Shown: piece after piece, positions 45,992 to 54,793 of the stretch
How positions within the stretch are numbered: position 1 is the first letter of the stretch
Layout of the letters: the number at the start of each line of letters is the position of its first letter
From: an uncultured Flavobacteriaceae bacterium
Lineage (GTDB): Bacteria; Bacteroidota; Bacteroidia; Flavobacteriales; Flavobacteriaceae
Assembly (NCBI GenBank): GCA_947502975.1
Contig: CANNBV010000002.1
Coordinates: 186,001-250,000, forward strand
Length of the DNA stretch: 64,000 nucleotides
Reading direction: 5' to 3'
Translations under genes and position numbers: made by a program
The notes under the pieces: model-generated
What the model saw: the letters and a program-made list of their open reading frames with translations, nothing else
Told to the model about the DNA's origin: nothing
Databases searched by the model: none

Positions 45992-46804
45992 ATGAATTCA
46001 CTTAATAATCTTTTAGATAAAATTGAAACTTCAAAACAACTCGATTTTGGTGATATTTTAAGTAGAACTTTTGAGCTGTATAAAAAAACATGGACTCAAG
46101 GCTTGATTTTAATATTAGTAATGTTACTCTTTATGGCGCCATTTTTTATTGCATTATATATTCCTATGTTTAAAACAGCTATGGAACAAATGGAATCTGG
46201 GGCTTATGATCCGAGCGATCCTAATAGTTTAATACAAGCACAGTCCAGTTCGTTTCAATATATGATTTTAGGATTTACATTTATAGTAGGATTTATAAAT
46301 ACTGGACTAGTAGCTGGTTTCTACAGAATTGTAAAACGAATAGATTTTGAAGAAACCTTTGGTTTTAAAGATTTTTTCTACTTCTTCAAATCAAAATATT
46401 TGAGTAAAATATTTGCTATTGCTGCATTTTCATTATTGGTAGCATTGGTGAATTTATTGGTGGAACGTTTTCTGCCAGACACTTCAGCCTCTCTGCTTAG
46501 TGCAGGTGTGTCAATTATTTTCAGTGTGTATACAACATTGTTTGTGATGTTTTTTGCATTTAATCCACATTTAGAAAGTTCCGACTTTTTTGTACTGAGT
46601 TTTAAATTTGGTTCTAAAAAATGGTTCTTAATTTTTGGGCTATTATTTGTGACTGTCATTATTGCAATATTATTAGGTATAATTACTTGCTTCATTGGCT
46701 TGTTGTTCACTATGTCGATTGTTTATTTGCCTATTTATTTGGTTTACAAAGATTTCTTTGGGTTTGATACCATTAGCGATATTGATAGAATTGGAATCGA
46801 TTAG
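45992..46804 (+). CDS. polytopic membrane protein, paralogue 1
   Basis: A 270-residue protein with an amphipathic N-terminus (KQLDFGDILSRTFELYKKTWTQG) and about six membrane helices. It resembles the glycerophosphodiester phosphodiesterase membrane-domain type found in flavobacteria; some relatives carry an unsupported carotene monooxygenase label. The N-terminal block, the KRIDFEETFGFKDFFYFFK loop and the helix FVMFFAFNPHLESSDFFVLSFKFGSKKW are shared with the next gene. Function unknown. Confidence 0.65.
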   Translation: MNSLNNLLDKIETSKQLDFGDILSRTFELYKKTWTQGLILILVMLLFMAPFFIALYIPMFKTAMEQMESGAYDPSDPNSLIQAQSSSFQYMILGFTFIVGFINTGLVAGFYRIVKRIDFEETFGFKDFFYFFKSKYLSKIFAIAAFSLLVALVNLLVERFLPDTSASLLSAGVSIIFSVYTTLFVMFFAFNPHLESSDFFVLSFKFGSKKWFLIFGLLFVTVIIAILLGIITCFIGLLFTMSIVYLPIYLVYKDFFGFDTISDIDRIGID

Positions 46805-46822
46805 ATTTTTAAGATATATTTG
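46791..46822 (+). promoter_or_regulatory. promoter of membrane paralogue 2
   Basis: TTG (46791-46793) and TATATTTG (46815-46822) are spaced 21 bases apart, a close match to the Bacteroidota promoter. It begins inside the end of the preceding gene and lies about 57 bases before the next start. Confidence 0.45.
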
Positions 46823-46878
46823 TAACAAAGACAAAAAGTAAATACTTGTAATTTAAAAACTAACCAAGATTAATAATT

Positions 46879-47658
46879 ATGGGAAATATAGAAATATTAA
46901 AGCAAAAAATTGAAAGCGCAAAAGAACTAGATTTTGGCACAATTTTCAGTGAATCTATTGAGCTTTTTAAGAAAACCTGGTTACAAGGATTTCTTTTACA
47001 CCTTTTTTCAATAATTGTAATGCTACCTCTTATTATAATTTTTTATGTACCGTTTATTGCAATGGTAATTGCGCAGCAAGAAAATGGTTATGCAGACCCT
47101 AATACATTTGACGAATTTTTTGCCGGTATGTCAGTAATATATATAATCTTCTTATTTATTGGGGTTTTATTATTAGGATCAGTTACTTATGCACTTACTG
47201 CTGCTTATTTTAGAATGGTGAAAAAGATAGATCATGGAGAAAGTGTAACCACTTCAGATTTTTTCTATTTCTTAAAAGGCAAATACATTCAAAAGGTCTT
47301 AGTTATCATGCTGATCTCAATAGTAATTGCCATACCCTCGGCTTTATTATGTTACATTCCATTAATTTATGTATTAGTACCAATGTCATTCTTCTACATG
47401 TTTTTTGCATTTAATCCGGAAATGAGTGTTGGTGATATTTTGACATTGAGCTTTAAATTGGGTAACAAGAAATGGCTTTTAACATTCGGGTTATTAGTAG
47501 TTATATATTTGATTGTTATGGTTCTAACTTTAATAACTTGTGGAATTGGACAATTATTTGTGCAGGCTTTACTATTCCATCCGTCATATTTAATTTATAA
47601 GCATGTGATTGGATTTGAAGAAAAAAGCGAAATAGAACAAATAGGTACAGGAGAGTAG
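46879..47658 (+). CDS. polytopic membrane protein, paralogue 2
   Basis: A 259-residue membrane protein related along its length to the preceding gene product: KELDFGTIFSESIELFKKTWLQG, KKIDHGESVTTSDFFYFLKGKY and MFFAFNPEMSVGDILTLSFKLGNKKW. About six membrane helices. The pair arose by tandem duplication and has diverged, with each copy apparently keeping a separate promoter. Function unknown. Confidence 0.65.
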   Translation: MGNIEILKQKIESAKELDFGTIFSESIELFKKTWLQGFLLHLFSIIVMLPLIIIFYVPFIAMVIAQQENGYADPNTFDEFFAGMSVIYIIFLFIGVLLLGSVTYALTAAYFRMVKKIDHGESVTTSDFFYFLKGKYIQKVLVIMLISIVIAIPSALLCYIPLIYVLVPMSFFYMFFAFNPEMSVGDILTLSFKLGNKKWLLTFGLLVVIYLIVMVLTLITCGIGQLFVQALLFHPSYLIYKHVIGFEEKSEIEQIGTGE

Positions 47659-47683
47659 AGTATTAAAATAGTAATCTATCGTT

Positions 47684-47721
47684 AAAAAAGACCAAAGCTT
47701 TTATAGGGTTTGGTCTTTTTT
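47684..47721 (+). terminator. terminator after membrane paralogue 2
   Basis: A 13-bp stem (47684-47696 with 47709-47721), 12-base loop, with the right arm ending in T8, 26 bases after the stop. Confidence 0.88.
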
Positions 47722-47791
47722 TTGTGGTATAAACGATAGTTGTTTCATAATAATTCGACTGTAAAATAGTTTTATCATTTAATTTATTCAT

Positions 47792-48712
47792 TTGCAGCAT
47801 TTACATTTTCTTAAAAATTCAGTAGTTTTTATCCTCTTTCTCTGGAGTATATCATCTGTAGATGCTCAAAATCAGCAATTAGAATTAAAAATAAGTAATG
47901 ATAAGTTTGTGTTTCAAGATAAGTATTATACTAGCGGTCTACACATCAGTTATAGGAAGAATTTAGAACATGATTTTTTATTAAAAAAACGAGAAAACCA
48001 AGAGTTACAGCTTAATGTTTTATTAGGAAATGAAACGTACACGCCCAGTAACCTTTCGTCTTTTGATACAAATGATTTTGATCGTCCTTATGCAGGATGG
48101 CTATTTATTAGCGCAGAATTAGCTAAGATAAAATCTAAGTCAGCTTTATTTCTAGCACTAGAATCTGGTATTACTGGCAAAGAATCTTTAGCAGGAAAAT
48201 TACAAAATGCATTTCATGAACTCTTCAATATTGAAAAGCCTACATGGCAAGCTGAGATAGCTTATAAATGGTTGTTTAACTTCAAAATAAAGCAGGTATA
48301 TGACTTCCCATTGAGCGAAAGTGCGAGTATTCAGAATCAAACAAGTTTAAGCATTGGTAGTAAAGATATGTACTTGAAGAACGATGTGTTTTTGTTCTTT
48401 GGAAAATTTAATCGCCTTCAAAATTCATATAGATTGTATGCTGTAGATTCAGAATCAAAAAAAGAATTTTTTGGTTTTATTGGTGGAGGTTATAAATATG
48501 TTGAGCTAAATACTTTAATACAAGGTAGTCCTTTTAATGATGACGACCCGTTTACTTCTATTGCAGAACGTCATGTATTCAATTTACAGGCAGGAAGTGT
48601 ATTAAGAACAAAACGACATATTTTTAAGTTAGAATATATTTATAATTCAAAAGAAACACCTTTATCACGATCTCATGTTTTTGGGGCATTTACTTTTGGT
48701 TTTATTTTTTGA
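47792..48712 (+). CDS. LpxR-like lipid A deacylase family protein (DUF2219)
   Basis: A 306-residue outer-membrane protein. Signal peptide (about 1-25, ending VDAQ), then the LpxR-family blocks ISNDKFVFQDKYYTSGLHISY (the N-D-x(5)-D-x-Y-T-x-G catalytic/calcium region) and FDRPYAGWLF, and a C-terminal strand FGAFTFGFIF. LpxR removes the 3'-acyloxyacyl group of lipid A. Only a TTG can start the frame, since an in-frame stop lies four codons upstream and the next ATG is far inside the barrel. Confidence 0.8.
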   Translation: MQHLHFLKNSVVFILFLWSISSVDAQNQQLELKISNDKFVFQDKYYTSGLHISYRKNLEHDFLLKKRENQELQLNVLLGNETYTPSNLSSFDTNDFDRPYAGWLFISAELAKIKSKSALFLALESGITGKESLAGKLQNAFHELFNIEKPTWQAEIAYKWLFNFKIKQVYDFPLSESASIQNQTSLSIGSKDMYLKNDVFLFFGKFNRLQNSYRLYAVDSESKKEFFGFIGGGYKYVELNTLIQGSPFNDDDPFTSIAERHVFNLQAGSVLRTKRHIFKLEYIYNSKETPLSRSHVFGAFTFGFIF

Positions 48713-48822
48713 TGAAGTTTGAAGGGTTAATATTATTTTTTGTGTTAACATTAGGTAAAATGTCGATAAATTAGGCAGATAAACTTTTTTTGATATACAT
48801 TTGTAGCTTCAAAAAATGATGT

Positions 48823-51324
48823 ATGGCGAAGAATTTAGTAATAGTTGAGTCACCAGCCAAGGCAAAAACTATAGAAAAATTTTTAGGTAAAGATTTTAAA
48901 GTAGAATCTAGTTTTGGGCATATAGCCGATCTGCCTTCTAAAGAATTAGGAGTAGATGTTGATGGCGATTTTAAACCCAAATATCAAGTTTCAAAAGATA
49001 AAAAAGAGGTAGTTAAGAAACTTAAAGACCTTGCAAAAAAAGCCGAAATGGTTTGGCTAGCAAGTGATGAGGATCGAGAAGGTGAGGCCATTGCATGGCA
49101 TTTAGCTGAAACTTTAAAGTTAGATAAAGCTAAAACCAAACGAATTGTTTTCCATGAGATTACAAAAGCAGCAATAAAAAAGGCTATTGAAAACCCAAGA
49201 GGTATTGATTATGATTTAGTTGATGCCCAGCAAGCCCGTCGTGTTTTAGATAGAATTGTAGGTTACGAATTGTCGCCAGTGCTTTGGAGAAAAGTAAAAG
49301 GAGGGTTGTCAGCAGGTAGAGTACAATCGGTTTCTGTGAGATTAATTGTTGAAAAAGAAAGAGAAATTCAAGGATTCACACCAGAAGCTTCTTTTAGAAT
49401 TGATGCTGAGTTTTCAAATGAAGACGGACAAACATTTAAGGCTAAACTTCCAAAGAATTTCAAAACAAAAGAAGAGGCCTATCAGTTTTTAGAAAAAAAT
49501 GCATCTGCAGATTTTAAGGTAGCAGATCTTCAAAAGAAACCTGCGAAAAAATCGCCAGCAGCACCATTTACAACATCTACCTTACAACAAGAAGCATCAC
49601 GAAAATTATATTTCTCAGTAAGTAAAACCATGACCATGGCGCAACGCTTGTACGAAGCTGGTTTAATTACTTATATGAGAACTGATAGTGTAAACTTGTC
49701 CGATGAAGCAAGACAAGGCGCACAAGCTGAAATTGAAACTGCCTACGGAAACAATTATAGCAATCCAAGAAACTATAAAGGAAAATCTAAAGGAGCTCAA
49801 GAGGCTCACGAGGCTATTCGTCCTACAGATTTTTCAAGACACTCCGTAGATATAGATAGAGACCAAGCGCGTTTGTATGATTTAATTTGGAAACGTGCCA
49901 TAGCATCACAAATGAGTGACGCACAATTAGAGCGTACTAATGTAAAAATTGAGGCATCGACACATAATGAAACCTTTACTGCAAATGGAGAGGTTATCAA
50001 GTTTGATGGTTTCTTGAAAGTTTATCTTGAAGGTACAGATGATGAAGATCAAGAGCAAGATGGTATGCTACCAGCTTTAAAAGTGAGTGAAACGCTGTTA
50101 AATAGTTTTATTTCTGCTACTGAACGTTATACACGTCCGCCTGCAAGATATACAGAAGCATCCTTAGTTAAGAAGTTAGAGGAGTTAGGTATTGGCAGAC
50201 CATCTACCTATGCGCCAACCATTTCGACCATTCAAAATAGAAACTATGTTGAAAAGGGAACCGTAGAAGGCGTTGAGCGTGAGTACACCCAATTAAAACT
50301 GCAAGATGGAAGTGTTTCTGATAAAACATTGAGTGAGAAAGTAGGATCTGATAAAGGTAAATTAGTACCGACAGATATTGGAATGATTGTTACTGACTTT
50401 TTAGTGAATCATTTTGAAGCTATTCTAGATTATAATTTTACTGCAAAAGTTGAGGAAGATTTTGATGAGATTGCAGAAGGAAAGGAAGATTGGACTGAGA
50501 TGATGCAATCGTTCTACAAAAAATTTCATCCAGTAGTAGAAGACGTAAAAGAAAATGCTGACAGGGAATCTGGAGAACGTGTTTTAGGAACTGATCCTAA
50601 AACAGGACGACAGGTTAGTGTGCGTTTAGGTAAGTTTGGACCAATGGTTCAGGTAGGTACTGTAGATGATGAAGAAAAGCCATTGTTTGCAAGTTTAAGC
50701 CCAGACCAACAATTAAATACCATTACCTACGAAGAGGCGATGGATTTATTTCAATTACCAAAAACGTTAGGTGAATATGAAGGTGAAGAGATTTTAGTAA
50801 ATAATGGACGATTTGGACCTTATGTAAAATTTGGAAAATCATTCGTATCATTACCTAAAGGTCAAGATCCATTAAGTGTAGAGTTAGATGATGCTATTGT
50901 TTTAATAAAAGAAAAGCAAAAAGCAGATGCTCCTATATATGTGTATCAAGATTTACCAGTGCAAAAAGGTAAAGGGCGCTTTGGTCCATTTATTAAGTGG
51001 AACAATATGTTCATTAATGTTAATAAAAAATACGATTGGGATAATTTATCTGATGACGATATTGTTACTTTAATTGAAGATAAAATTCAAAAAGAAAAAG
51101 ATAAGCTTATTCACCATTGGGAAGAAGAAGGTATACGTGTTGAAAAAGCAAGATGGGGTAGGCACAATGTTATAAAAGGTAAAGTAAAGGTAGAGTTGCC
51201 CAAAACAGTTGATGTAAGTGATATGACTCTAGAAGAAGCTAAGGCCCATATAGAAAAGAAAGCGCCAAAGAAAAAAGCCACCAAAAAACGCACAACAAAA
51301 AAGAAAGCAACTGCGAAAAAATAA
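48823..51324 (+). CDS. topA: DNA topoisomerase I
   Basis: An 833-residue type IA topoisomerase that relaxes negative supercoils. TOPRIM domain at the start (VIVESPAKAKTIEKFLG, then SDEDREGEAIAWHLAE), catalytic Tyr284 in GLITYMRTDS, and a C-terminus with repeated zinc-less toprim-C modules (GKFGPMVQVG, NNGRFGPYVKFG, GKGRFGPFIKW) and a Lys/Thr/Ala-rich tail (KKAPKKKATKKRTTKKKA) that should bind DNA. No four-cysteine fingers are present, as in other flavobacteria. It is followed by the arginase-fold gene after 15 bases. Confidence 0.97.
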   Translation: MAKNLVIVESPAKAKTIEKFLGKDFKVESSFGHIADLPSKELGVDVDGDFKPKYQVSKDKKEVVKKLKDLAKKAEMVWLASDEDREGEAIAWHLAETLKLDKAKTKRIVFHEITKAAIKKAIENPRGIDYDLVDAQQARRVLDRIVGYELSPVLWRKVKGGLSAGRVQSVSVRLIVEKEREIQGFTPEASFRIDAEFSNEDGQTFKAKLPKNFKTKEEAYQFLEKNASADFKVADLQKKPAKKSPAAPFTTSTLQQEASRKLYFSVSKTMTMAQRLYEAGLITYMRTDSVNLSDEARQGAQAEIETAYGNNYSNPRNYKGKSKGAQEAHEAIRPTDFSRHSVDIDRDQARLYDLIWKRAIASQMSDAQLERTNVKIEASTHNETFTANGEVIKFDGFLKVYLEGTDDEDQEQDGMLPALKVSETLLNSFISATERYTRPPARYTEASLVKKLEELGIGRPSTYAPTISTIQNRNYVEKGTVEGVEREYTQLKLQDGSVSDKTLSEKVGSDKGKLVPTDIGMIVTDFLVNHFEAILDYNFTAKVEEDFDEIAEGKEDWTEMMQSFYKKFHPVVEDVKENADRESGERVLGTDPKTGRQVSVRLGKFGPMVQVGTVDDEEKPLFASLSPDQQLNTITYEEAMDLFQLPKTLGEYEGEEILVNNGRFGPYVKFGKSFVSLPKGQDPLSVELDDAIVLIKEKQKADAPIYVYQDLPVQKGKGRFGPFIKWNNMFINVNKKYDWDNLSDDDIVTLIEDKIQKEKDKLIHHWEEEGIRVEKARWGRHNVIKGKVKVELPKTVDVSDMTLEEAKAHIEKKAPKKKATKKRTTKKKATAKK

Positions 51325-51339
51325 ATAGTACTTACCAAT

Positions 51340-52506
51340 ATGAATTTTAATTTTCTTTCCCCAGTATCAGACAACGTTCTAGCTCATAACGAATTATTGT
51401 CGATGCAAGCCCTGGGAAGAAAACTTCAAATTCATTCTAAACAAAACGGAATTCCAGAATTAGATGGCGTACGTATTGCGATTTTAGGTGTTATTGAAAA
51501 CAGAAATGATGTAGATTACATAGGAGAGACGTTTCAATTAGATGAAATACGAAAGTCTTTATACGCATTATTTCCGGGAAGCTGGAATACTACCATAGCT
51601 GATTTAGGAGATATAAATGCAGGGGAGAGTGTTGATGATACGTATTTCGCATTTAGGGAAACAATTGAAATTCTTATCAAAAAGGATATCATACCAATTT
51701 TATTAGGAGGAAGTCAGGATTTAACATATGCTAATTACCGTGCTTATGATGCATTGATGCCCATGATAAACCTAGTAAGTGTTGATTCTAAATTTGATTT
51801 AGGAGATTCTGCAAAGCCTATTAAAAATAATAGTTACGTTGGCAAGGTTATTTTAGATGAACCTTACAATCTATTTAATTATTCAAATATTGGGTACCAA
51901 ACCTATTTTAATTCTCAGGAAGAAATAGATTTGATGGAACGCTTGTATTTTGAATCGTATCGTTTAGGAGAAGTTAACAGTGATATTACCATTGTTGAAC
52001 CAGTATTGAGAGATGCCAATATTGTAAGCATAGATTTAAAGTCGGTAAAAGGGGCAGAGGTAAGCTTAAAACAAAAGTTTTCTCCAAACGGATTAGATGG
52101 TACTGCTATTTGTGCAATTTCACGATATGCAGGCATCAGCAATAAGGTAAGCTCTTTTGGTATTTATGAATATAAACCATCCAATGACGATGAAATTACT
52201 TCAATGCTTATTGCTCAAATCATTTGGTATTTTATCGAAGGTGTCAATTGTAGGGTAAAGGATGATGATTTTACAGATGAGAGAAGCTATCAAAAATTCT
52301 ATACCATGGTAGAATCTCATGAATTAGTGTTTTATAAGAGTAATAAGACAGGACGATGGTGGGTTGAAATTCCTTTTTTAGCCGAAGTGAATAATAAATT
52401 AAAAAGACATACGTTATTACCATGCACGCATCAGGATTACTTAGATGCTTGTAACGATATTGTGCCAAACCGTTGGTTTAAAGCGTTTCAGAAGAATTCT
52501 GTATAA
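51340..52506 (+). CDS. arginase/formimidoylglutamase-fold protein with lost metal ligands
   Basis: A 388-residue member of the ureohydrolase fold. The three metal-binding motifs are altered: GGDHS reads GGSQD (123-127), DAHxD reads DSKFD (149-153) and the SxDxD site reads SIDLK (230-234), so both bridging histidines and one aspartate are gone. Hydrolysis of arginine or formimidoylglutamate is therefore unlikely. The gene is well kept in length and lies between topA and the gldKLMN cluster, a place I associate with it in other flavobacteria; a structural or regulatory role in motility or secretion is possible but unproven. Confidence 0.75.
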   Translation: MNFNFLSPVSDNVLAHNELLSMQALGRKLQIHSKQNGIPELDGVRIAILGVIENRNDVDYIGETFQLDEIRKSLYALFPGSWNTTIADLGDINAGESVDDTYFAFRETIEILIKKDIIPILLGGSQDLTYANYRAYDALMPMINLVSVDSKFDLGDSAKPIKNNSYVGKVILDEPYNLFNYSNIGYQTYFNSQEEIDLMERLYFESYRLGEVNSDITIVEPVLRDANIVSIDLKSVKGAEVSLKQKFSPNGLDGTAICAISRYAGISNKVSSFGIYEYKPSNDDEITSMLIAQIIWYFIEGVNCRVKDDDFTDERSYQKFYTMVESHELVFYKSNKTGRWWVEIPFLAEVNNKLKRHTLLPCTHQDYLDACNDIVPNRWFKAFQKNSV

Positions 52507-52589
52507 TAGACAAAGTATGGTCAAAAGGTCAATTTCATCGGTGAAATGCCAAATTTTTACGATGAAATGTTATTTTTTTAGATAAAAAG

Positions 52590-52620
52590 TTGTTTTTTCG
52601 AAAATATATAAATATGTTTA
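52590..52620 (+). promoter_or_regulatory. probable promoter of gldKLMN
   Basis: TTG (52590-52592) and TATGTTTA (52613-52620, one mismatch to TAnnTTTG) are spaced 20 bases apart, about 37 bases before the first plausible gldK transcript-internal position and 44 before its ATG. Confidence 0.4.
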
Positions 52621-52663
52621 CGCTCTCAAAATTGAAGCTATAATAATTAACCTCGAGTTTTCT

Positions 52664-54034
52664 ATGAATATGAAGAAGTTTATTTTATTAACCGCAGTAT
52701 TAACTTTACTGGCTAGTTGTGGCTCTAAAGATAAGGGTGAGCTGGTAGGAGTTCAAGGAAAAAAATGGCATCCAGAAAAGCCTTATGGTATGGAGCTAGT
52801 TCCTGGAGGTGCATTTATAATGGGTAAGGCCGACGATGATCTTGCCGGGGTGAATGACGCTCCTGGAAAGACTGTAACAGTTAGAGCCTTCTATATGGAT
52901 GCAACCGAAATCACTAATAGTGAATATCGCCAGTTTGTACATTGGGTTAGAGATTCTATTCTTAGAATGGAACTTGCTAAACTTGCAGATGATGTAGGTT
53001 TAACACCAGCAGATGAAGGTACTATTGGAGAATACGCCTTTAGTGATGCAGATCCAGAAAATATGACTGTATACGAAAAGTATATGTATGAAAACTATAC
53101 TGGATTAGGACCAACAGGTTACGAAGGTAGAAAAATCAATAAAGATGTAGATATAATCTATGATACTTCAGAATATTTAGATGAATATTATGCTGAGGTT
53201 ATGGATACAATGTATTTGCCTTTAGAAGAATCTTATAATGGTCAACGTACTTGGGATGTAAAGAAATTTAAATTCCAATACAGCTACATGGATATCCAAG
53301 AAGCAGCAAGAAGTAGAGGGGTTAAGCGCAGCAAGGTGATTAAAAAAGAAGAAGTTGAAATTTATCCAGATACAACAGTATGGATCAGAGATTTTCAATA
53401 TTCATATAATGAACCTATGCATAACGACTACTTTTGGCATGAAGCTTATGGAGAATATCCAGTGGTTGGTGTAACTTGGAAACAAGCAAAAGCATTCTGT
53501 GAGTGGAGAACCATCAACAAGAATACGTATCAGAAATCAAGAAAAGGTGCTGCAATGGTAAACAGGTTTAGATTACCATCAGAAGCAGAGTGGGAATATG
53601 CCGCTAGAGGTGGTTTACAAGCTGCAACCTATCCATGGGGAGGTCCTTACACTAAAAGTGATAGAGGATGTTTTATGGCAAACTTTAAGCCAGTACGTGG
53701 AGATTATGCAGCAGACCAAGCATTATATACAGTAGAAGCAAAATCTTATGAGCCAAACGATTATAATTTATATAATATGGCAGGTAATGTTTCAGAATGG
53801 GTGAATGCATCATACGACCCTGCGTCTTATGAATATTCATCAACAATAAATCCAAGTGTAAATGATCCAGATAACACACGTAAAGTTATTCGTGGTGGTT
53901 CTTGGAAAGATGTAGCTTACTTTTTACAGGTAAGTTCAAGAGATTACGAATATGCAGATTCTGCAAGAAGTTATATAGGTTTCAGAACCGTTCAAGATTA
54001 CATGGGGACAAACGTAACTAAGAACGGCAAATAA
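52664..54034 (+). CDS. gldK: gliding motility lipoprotein GldK, type IX secretion component
   Basis: A 456-residue lipoprotein (lipobox LASC, Cys19) built on the formylglycine-generating-enzyme-like fold: YGMELVPGGAFIMGKADDD, DATEITNSEYRQFVHW, then WKQAKAFCEWRT, RLPSEAEWEYAARGGLQ and VIRGGSWKDVAYFL. The catalytic cysteines of true FGE are not expected in this subgroup. GldK forms the periplasmic ring of the type IX secretion system with GldN. It is first of the gldKLMN run; a start six bases downstream is equally possible. Confidence 0.95.
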   Translation: MNMKKFILLTAVLTLLASCGSKDKGELVGVQGKKWHPEKPYGMELVPGGAFIMGKADDDLAGVNDAPGKTVTVRAFYMDATEITNSEYRQFVHWVRDSILRMELAKLADDVGLTPADEGTIGEYAFSDADPENMTVYEKYMYENYTGLGPTGYEGRKINKDVDIIYDTSEYLDEYYAEVMDTMYLPLEESYNGQRTWDVKKFKFQYSYMDIQEAARSRGVKRSKVIKKEEVEIYPDTTVWIRDFQYSYNEPMHNDYFWHEAYGEYPVVGVTWKQAKAFCEWRTINKNTYQKSRKGAAMVNRFRLPSEAEWEYAARGGLQAATYPWGGPYTKSDRGCFMANFKPVRGDYAADQALYTVEAKSYEPNDYNLYNMAGNVSEWVNASYDPASYEYSSTINPSVNDPDNTRKVIRGGSWKDVAYFLQVSSRDYEYADSARSYIGFRTVQDYMGTNVTKNGK

Positions 54035-54116
54035 ATCGTATTAAATCAAATCAGTAATAACTATTAATTTAACCTACTTAAGTAGTTTGTCTACTTAAAA
54101 TTAAAAACCAAAAATT

Positions 54117-54749
54117 ATGGCAAAGTCAAAAGCAAGTAAAAAATTTATGAATATGGCCTACGGGTTAGGAGCGGCAATTGTAATCGTTGGAGCACTCTTT
54201 AAAATTATTCATTTTGAAATAGGACCATTAACAGGTAATGTAATGTTAACTATCGGTCTTGTTACAGAAGCAATTATTTTCGCATTATCAGCGTTTGAAC
54301 CAGTAGATGATGAATTAGATTGGTCTTTAGTATATCCTGAATTAGCTGGTGGACAAGCGTCTGCAAAAGAAGCTCAAAATCCTAAAGGTGTGTTATCTCA
54401 AAAATTAGATGAATTACTTAAAGAAGCTAAAATTGACGGAGAGTTAATGGCTAGTTTAGGTGAAAGTATCAAAAACTTTGAAGGTGCAGCTAAAGGAATT
54501 TCTCCTACAGTAGACTCTATTCAAGCGACTCAAAAATATGGTGAAGAGTTATCATTAGCAGCAGCTCAAATGGAATCTTTAAATAGCTTATACAAAGTAC
54601 AATTAGAGAGCATTAACAAACAAGCTTCTATTAATGAAGAGTCTGTAGAAAATGCAGCGAAATTGAAAGAACAAATGGAGTCATTGGCTTCAAACTTATC
54701 GTCATTGAACGGCGTATATGGTGGAATGTTATCTGCAATGAACAAATAA
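54117..54749 (+). CDS. gldL: gliding motility / type IX secretion motor protein GldL
   Basis: A 210-residue inner-membrane protein: two membrane helices at about 15-30 and 37-57 (with Lys/Glu of the proton path in KIIHFEIGPLTGN) and a long cytoplasmic coiled-coil region (about 85-205). With GldM it forms the proton-driven motor of the type IX secretion system. 82 bases separate it from gldK, with no hairpin between. Confidence 0.95.
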   Translation: MAKSKASKKFMNMAYGLGAAIVIVGALFKIIHFEIGPLTGNVMLTIGLVTEAIIFALSAFEPVDDELDWSLVYPELAGGQASAKEAQNPKGVLSQKLDELLKEAKIDGELMASLGESIKNFEGAAKGISPTVDSIQATQKYGEELSLAAAQMESLNSLYKVQLESINKQASINEESVENAAKLKEQMESLASNLSSLNGVYGGMLSAMNK

Positions 54750-54793
54750 TTAGGGGTTACCCAAATTTAATAACCCAAAAAACCTAATTACAC

